Source of the DNA: Sphaerolaimus hirsutus
Lineage: Eukaryota > Nematoda > Chromadorea > Monhysterida > Sphaerolaimidae
Assembly (NCBI GenBank): GCA_964036195.1
Contig: OZ038459.1
Span: 1,795,206 to 1,859,205, forward strand
Reading direction: 5' to 3'
DNA length: 64,000 nucleotides
Shown one piece after another: positions 58,014 through 64,000 of this stretch (positions are counted from its first letter, which is position 1; every line of letters starts with the position of its first letter). Below the pieces are notes generated by a model. That model made no database searches. It had not been told where the DNA came from and worked only from the letters and a program-made list of their open reading frames with translations. The translations under genes were made by a program, and so were the position numbers.

Positions 58014-58330
58014 AAAAACCCTCGATATACCCCCCTAATTCAGTATATAGAGAACGTAGATGACAAAAGCTCCGGTAAATGTAGAACACACGTGAAAAAC
58101 AATGCTGTGTTATGTTAGAACAGGGTTTATACCGTCTACGTATATTAGTTTTTATGAGTCTACGTATATGAGTCTTATAAATAGCGGTTTTTGTTGCATT
58201 TTTCGATTTCTGTGTACGTTACAAACAACGATTGAGTACTGTCATTTCAAAAAATTTCTGGCGAAATAAAAACACCCCCCCCCACCGTTTAACTCCCGCT
58301 CAAAATTTCCACTCTGAAAAAATTGCTTCA
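57970..58330. mobile_element. CCGTA-type MITE that supplies the receptor's C-terminus and stop
   Basis: TACCGTACTTCACCCC begins inside the last exon. TGGACACTATGAATTG matches the same element at 61924 (GGGCACTATGAATTTG), and the interior TGTTAGAACAGGGTTTATA block matches 32888, 35376 and 62583. The right end is degenerate. AATAAA follows at 58379. Confidence 0.8.
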
Positions 58331-59725
58331 CAAATTATGTTGTTGTTGTTATTGTGTTTTTTCTATTCAGACAGTCTAAATAAACCAGTATATCAATACT
58401 CAATAGTACAGTATGGAAACACATGCCATATGTTTAATTAATCTTGAATTATGATTGTATAGTACAGGCTTTTCTTGCTGGTAACTTATTTTTTCTAAGC
58501 ACTCCAAAGCGACACCAATAATTTTGAGGGAGAATATTATCATTTGATTAAAGATGAAAGAATTAAAGATTTAATGAATAAGTGGTTTGTTGGGTCGAAC
58601 AAATACAACACACAACCGAAAAAACCTTCCCTGAAACTATGCTTGTAACGAAAGTCAAATAAACCATTAAACCCTACCTATTTAGCCATATACATAAAAA
58701 ACACACACCAAAAGCACAATTAGCCATATAAAATGTCAATGTATAGAATTAGATTCAGAGGTTCCCGCTTGTGAAAAACTCTCAAAATCATATTAGGAGA
58801 TTATGGTAATGGGAGATTACTTATCTTTTATTCGGAAGATTATGGTATTTTTTATTAAAAGGGGTTACAGTAATTTAGTTGTAGGTACAGTTTTCAGATC
58901 AGAAAAATATAATTTCAAACAAAATTAGCTTGTCAACGATTTTTCGGAATTATACACATAATTATGTACAGAATACACATATTACACAGAAAACTTTTGA
59001 ATGGCTTCACTGCTCAAAATGGATCGAGCCACGTATGAGGACTTGGCTTGCTGCCAAGTTCTCGTGCTTAAGATGGCCGCAGAATGCAATTAAGCGACCA
59101 GAAATGGCCGCTAATAGTTGGAAATGGAAATATCCTGCACACTAGTTCACACACGTGTGTCAACTGGTCGCATCTACGAAAGCGTTCAACGGAGCATCTA
59201 CGAAACGTGCAGGCCGTCAAGGAATGGGCAGTGTATTTGCTCGCATGTTCATGCTGTTTCATCGTCACAATCGTGTCTTATGTTCACAAAATCTGGTGTA
59301 GCCAAATAATCCCCTCAAAATGATAGCAGGCAAGAATCAGTTAATTTCGGAGATACCCGGAGATGTGAGGTTGGCAGCCGGTCAAAATTTTCGAAATCGT
59401 TATAAATATAAACATACTATGATAAAAATACCTAGCTAAAATAGGTATATAACCATAAATATAATCGAAAATGTGATTATGAAAGTGACAATTGGCAAAA
59501 TTGAGCAAATTTAAGCGATTTTGAGCTAATTTTGAGTTTTCACTCTCGTTCGTAAAACACGCGACCGTTAACTTGGGCGTGGGCCAACTTCACATGTCCC
59601 GCTTAATTTGTATACAATAGTATCCAAAACTGTACATTTACCAGAAAAAGAAGTTGTGAAATCATGCGTTTAGTAGCGTCAAGTAAACAAATGTAAAATA
59701 ACTAATATTGAACCTTTTGTAAATA
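58331..59725. other. No gene; shared segment before the next gene
   Basis: 58331-59340 shows no consistent coding. 59350-59640 is related to 30660-30960 and stands about 90 bp upstream of a predicted start codon, so it may include promoter or leader sequence, or simply be a dispersed repeat. Confidence 0.45.
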
Positions 59726-60652
59726 ATGTCACTGCGACAAAACGATACTAATACTAGATCTAATACGAAAAAGCCTCCGAGTGCCGTTGAACTGGATAAA
59801 GAAAGTGAACATGTTCCGCAAACGAATCCTACCTTTAAAATTACCGATCCAGAAAAATCAACACTTTCCATGGGCTATGAAGGCGATCGAGGGTCTCGAG
59901 TGAGTTTTTTGTGTGTTTTTTTGGCTGCAAAAAGTTGATCTAGTTTTTTTTTGGTTCAGTTTTGCAGCGCCACAATGCTTTTCTTTCCGTTTTTGCTTGC
60001 ATAAGAAGTCAATAATATTCGAGAAAAATTATTCTCAAAACGTTACTAAAATAGGCGCAAGGAATAATAATCTTTGTAATTCACGATCAAATCAAATCAA
60101 TGAAATGGTACGAGCATTTAATCACTGTTCGGCTTCGACAACATGATTCTGCACACTTTCAACTTGAAATGGTCGGTGTTTTTAACTGTTTTTTAAAGAC
60201 CAGTATCGAAACCGTTTTTTTTAAAGCAGCTGAAATTTTCACGCGCAATTTCACAGTTTCCCAATTAACGTTGGGGGTTGTTTTAATTTTATTGTATTTT
60301 ATTGACAAACCATTTCTGCTAAATTTTCGTCAGTCAACTGGTGTGTATTTATATTTATTTTAGTTTAAAAAACGTTTAAAAATTTTTTTCTACTGACAGG
60401 GGAAGTGCTAAAACACAGAAAAATTTAATTGTGTGTAAACTGTCCACCAGTAGTCCCAGGTCGTGAATAATTTACTGTAGTTTTGAATTTTCTCTAAGGC
60501 CAATTAAAACCGCGACAGGCATCCCGTCGAGCGTGTTCATCTACGGCGTCATCGGCGAGCGGTCGGAGTCGTTCGAGTCAGTCGAACGCGTCCAATGAGT
60601 TCAGCGTGAGCGGCTCCGCCTACAACGAGACCGGATTTTGCGACGATAAACG
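59726..60652 (+). CDS. Unrecognised Ser/Arg-rich gene, 5' exons
   Basis: Exon 59726-59899 starts MSLRQNDTNTRSNTKKPPSA and ends SRG-like before GTGAGT (phase 0). A GC-rich exon 60499-60652 encodes QLKPRQASRRACSSTASSAS, then GRSRSSQSNASNEFS and SAYNETGFCDDK before GTGCG. That reading needs one leading base, so an intermediate exon or a different acceptor must exist between them. The protein looks hydrophilic and disordered at its N-terminus, like many cytoplasmic tails. No downstream exon was found. The frame of the second exon was chosen because it stays open to the donor; the other two hit stops. Confidence 0.5.
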
Positions 60653-60918
60653 TGCGTTTGGGTTGTTGGTTTTTAACAAGTTTCGTGTGCAATTTTACAT
60701 GTTTTTAGAATAAAGATGTGAAAATGTCGTGTATTTAAAATATCCTGTAAAATTTTCATTCATTTTTGGAATTTTTGACAAACTGTCCCTCCGATCCCAA
60801 TCACGCGTCATATAAGAGCCAGTTCAGACACCTCTGTTTTTGTTGCATATATTGAGTTGAAATTTTGCCAGCTGGGTTGAGGCGATCGATTTTAATTTCA
60901 TAAAATTTTCTCACGTCC

Positions 60919-61353
60919 AAGGCCGTATCCAGGGGGGGGGCGGGGGCGGGCTGCAGCCCCCCCTTCCCGGGGTGAGACCTAAGAAATCCCAGGAAATGCA
61001 ACTTTTCCTTCACATTTTTCAATGTTTGTGAAAAAAAATTTGCGCGCGAGCGCGCATTCACCCCTTAAACATAAAATTATCAGTGGATCGGTCCCTGTAG
61101 GCACAAATCCCTGAAATTGATCTCAAAGTAGTGCCTGTCGCTGTATATGTGCATGTATTTACATACATATTTAGTGATTGCTGGCACTGGCGCCAGCGCC
61201 AATGACGCCATGGCGTGGCGCCTACGAATGGCGCCAGCACCATGGCGCCATTCCGTTACTGTGTAGGCGAAATTTTAGGGGGGCCCGCTCGCCGGGTTCC
61301 GTAAACAAGCAGCCCCCCCCCCGCTCAAAAATCCTGGATACGTACGTCCCTGC
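60919..61353. mobile_element. hAT-like MITE, CGTATCCAGG family, TSD TCACGTCC
   Basis: TCACGTCC lies at 60911-60918 and 61354-61361. Ends AAGGCCGTATCCAGG and CCTGGATACGTACGTCCCTGC; polyG/C tracts, GCGCGCGAGCGCGC and TGGCGCCAGCGCC as at 14135-14564. Confidence 0.88.
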
Positions 61354-61847
61354 TCACGTCCACCGCAAAATTATGCAGAAAATTGTATAATTACGGCCAG
61401 GCCAGTAACAAGGGGTCTCCAAGATTTTGTACCTCGCGGGGGCTGGATAGCTAGCGAATCTCTTCTCCGGAGGGATAGATGGCTGAAAATTTTCTCGGGT
61501 GCTCAAGGGTGTAAAAAATATTGCCTTTTTAAGGTATATAAAGCAGAAAGGGAGGGGTAGGTTAAAAATGAATATATAAGCATGTATATAGCCAAAACCA
61601 GCGATTTTGAATTTGAAAAACTATGAAGTACGGAAGTTAGCCATTTTGAGCGAAAATTGGGGCAGAATTTCTCAAAAATCACTCTGGATAGCTGAGCGAT
61701 TTAGGGGGGGGGGGGGGTGCTCAGGGGGTAGTAGCCAAAAATTTTGTCTCGGGGTAGATGGATAGCTGAGCGCCATCCGGGAAATAATAAAGACTTGTCA
61801 CAATTTAAAAAGTCCATCTAAATCTAAGCCCATTTTTACACTGGGGG
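61354..61847. repeat. Diverged CAGGGGTCTC-family copy
   Basis: AAGGGGTCTCCAAGATTTTG near 61410 to CCATCCGGGAAATAA near 61790, in the orientation opposite to 16540. No duplication survives. Confidence 0.6.
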
Positions 61848-62501
61848 CAGGGGTCTCCTAGGGGGGGCTGCCCCCCATATCCTCCAGCTATCTACCGTAT
61901 TTCCTTGAAATACCCCCCTCAAAATGGGCACTATGAATTTGTGGTTTGGGAAATGCATAACAGACGTTCAAAACACTTACTATGTTACGTTAGAATTGTT
62001 TATACCATCTACATCCATATATGAGGCTGTAAAAACTTGTAATTGGTGGTTATTGTTGCATTTTTCACGTTTTTCTCTCAAAATTTTCACTCTGAAAAAA
62101 TACCCCCCCCCCCGGGGGGTAATTCGAGGAAATACGGTATTCATCCAGGAGGCAATTTTTTGGCTATCTATGCCCCAAATCGGCCAGCTATCTGCCTATC
62201 TGGAGCGAATTATGAGAAATTTCGACCCAATTTTCGATCAAAAACGCTAATTTTCGTAACTTTTATAGTTTTTCACCTTCAAAATCGCGGCTTTCGTGTA
62301 TACACATCTTATATACCGATTTTTAGCCTATTTTAGCTACTTTTAACCTGTTTTTAGCGATTTTTTTCCTTTCTGCCTTCTATGCATTGAAAAAGCCTAT
62401 ATATTTTGTCGCGCGAGCGCCGCCCAAGCCCCCCCTGCCCCCTGAAAATATTTCAGCTATCTACCCAGCCCCGGCGATGGCCAAAATCTTGGAGACCCCT
62501 G
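61848..62501. mobile_element. CAGGGGTCTC-family MITE with nested CCGTA element, TSD ACTGGGGG
   Basis: Ends CAGGGGTCTCC and GGAGACCCCTG, perfect ACTGGGGG at 61840-61847 and 62502-62509. A TA-flanked CCGTATTTCCTTGAAATACC element occupies 61893-62139. Confidence 0.92.
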
Positions 62502-62582
62502 ACTGGGGGTGTGATGTCAACAAAGTATACATTATTACTAATTCTATATATTTCGCATTTTATAAAAATAGCCTCTTTCACA

Positions 62583-62984
62583 TACCGTATTTCCTCGAAA
62601 TACCCCCCGGGGGGTGATTGTTTCATAGTGGTCCCGAGAGGGGGGTGGTTATTATTTCACAATTCAATTTTCGAAAACCAAGTACGAAATTGTCGTCTGA
62701 AACGTACGCAGACGTCGAAAAATGCAACAAAAACCGCCATTTATAAGGTTCTGTAGACTAATATTAGTATGTAGATGGTATGTACACTGTTCTAACGTGA
62801 CACCGACATTGTTTTAACGTGTGTTCTGCAGTACACAGAACACAAACTACAGTTATTGTCATGTACGTTCCCTTTACACTCAATTTGGGGGGGGGGGTAT
62901 TTCGAGGGGGGGGTGATTGTTTCATAGTGGTCCCGAGAGGGGGGGTCAAACGAGGGGGGGGGGGTATTTCGAGGAAATACGGTA
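62583..62984. mobile_element. TA-flanked CCGTATTTCCTCG MITE, young copy
   Basis: Exact terminal inverted repeat; nearly identical to the complement of 35376-35814. The central ACTAATATTAGT-containing segment is shared. Confidence 0.92.
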
Positions 62985-63100
62985 GATAGATAACTGGCCG
63001 ATGTAGGGGGGGGGGCAGCCCCCCCCCCCCCTTGGAGAACCCTGCAGTAACACTTTGAATCAACTTTTTTGTGCTACATTCTTTTTATTCACCGATAATA

Positions 63101-63671
63101 CAGGGGTGGGCATTTTCAGTTACCGCTGGAAAAACGCGATAGCTTGAGCTACGGTTGAGCTATCACAGTGAAATTTTAACACAATAGAGTAGACTTCATA
63201 GGACACCTATTCTGAAGTTTGCAACCCAAACGGCCACATTTTGGGTGAGTTGTGGAACACACAGTTTTTAGTGTAATTTTGTGACATGACCCCCCTTATC
63301 TCGGGACTGCGGGACTGTTTGAGAAAAAAAAGAATTTTGTCGTAGCCCCAACCCCAAACCACAACATATTTACTCAAAGGGCATCAAAATCAGTCAATGT
63401 ACGACAGAATGGGACGACACCAAAGACCGGTGACCCCCCCCCCCCCCTCAAATGCCACCCTCGATTTATCCTATCGGTGACACCAAGTCACAAAATTACA
63501 CTAAAAACTGTGTGTTCCACAACTCACCCAAAATGTGGTCGTTTGGATTGCAAACTTCAGAATAGGTGTCCTATGGAGTCTACTCTATTGTGTTAAAATT
63601 TCACTGTGATAGCTCAACCGTAGCTCAAGCTATCGCGTTTTTCCAGCGGTAACTGAAAATGCCCACCCCTG
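63101..63671. mobile_element. Long-armed palindromic element, 185-bp arms
   Basis: CAGGGGTGGGCATTTTCAG at 63101 pairs with CTGAAAATGCCCACCCCTG ending 63671. Arms 63101-63285 and 63487-63671 differ at a handful of bases. The element is flanked by TA on both sides and has no coding capacity. Confidence 0.93.
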
Positions 63672-64000
63672 TACGTACAAGGCGCGCAATAAAGTGGTTT
63701 TATGCTGACTCTATCGCGACTCAAATCATGTCAGATTTTAAATAGAATTAATAAGCGAATGTCGTGCGTGAGCGTGGCGCACGCTGTACTGTCAAATTTA
63801 TGCTTGTAAGTAAATATCTTAGTAGATCAAACCCACTCTCGATGCGTTGCTATGACAATAATATTCACATTTACATCTATTAATCAAATGTCACTTCAAA
63901 TTCACTGTGATTTCACACTGAGTTACTGACAGCAATTACGGCGGTGCGTTTTTGTATGTACTTAATATATATGAATATATACCGTATATCCTTGAAATAC
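63672..64000. other. No gene; CCGTA element begins at the window edge
   Basis: AT-rich sequence, then TACCGTATATCCTTGAAATA from 63980, the left end of another CCGTA-type element. Confidence 0.6.

Overview
The window looks like animal nuclear DNA. It is AT-rich, has no bacterial-style gene packing, and its only protein-coding signal is small exons (24 to about 330 nt) joined by GT-AG introns. Exons are clearly richer in G+C than the sequence around them. The best taxonomic clue is a complete seven-helix receptor at 56.0-58.0 kb. Its TM3 end (NRITAL), its tryptophan after loop 2 and its TM7 end (NPWLLLLLCNDVRKK) resemble nematode chemoreceptors of the Srg/Srv type. A nematode is therefore my best guess, but I cannot prove it.

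Genes, left to right: (1) an organic-anion-transporter (SLCO/OATP) gene on the minus strand, 8132 down past base 1, start codon present, 3' half outside the window; (2) a small plus-strand gene for a 160-residue protein with a signal peptide, 37.55-38.73 kb; (3) convergent to it, an SLC18B1-like major-facilitator transporter on the minus strand, 43.32-38.88 kb, 13 exons with continuous phase; (4) upstream of that, exons of an unrecognised minus-strand gene, 46.36-43.94 kb; (5) a decayed copy of that gene's first two exons at 54.1-54.3 kb; (6) the receptor, 56.02-58.01 kb; (7) the first exons of an unrecognised Ser/Arg-rich plus-strand gene, 59.73-60.65 kb. A GC-rich possible exon sits at 12.26-12.40 kb.

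Nearly everything else is repeats, and no transposase is visible. There are many short non-autonomous elements with intact target-site duplications (TSDs). Those with ends fitting YARNG (CAGGG, TAGGG, TAGTG, CAGAG) and 8-bp TSDs are hAT-like. Several carry one private motif (GGGATC, CGATAT, GGCACC, TGGCGCC, TTTCCG, CGGTAAA) in opposite orientations in their two halves. Others have CCGTA ends inside a TA dinucleotide. Two satellite-like blocks fill 17.9-23.9 kb (537-bp and 465-bp higher-order units). A 3.4-kb hAT-like element at 47.0-50.4 kb encloses a 1.2-kb minisatellite and a 500-bp palindrome.

The main discovery candidate is a set of introns that are themselves terminal-inverted-repeat elements (introners). 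In the OATP, SLC18B1-like and signal-peptide genes, the intron begins at the first bases of the repeat (GTGCCA) and ends in the duplicated target site. Where the target is CCAG the intron ends in AG. Where it is CCTG, the reading frame requires excision at TG. A further element intron in the SLC18B1-like gene fits the protein only if removed exactly at a 6-bp duplication that has no GT or AG.
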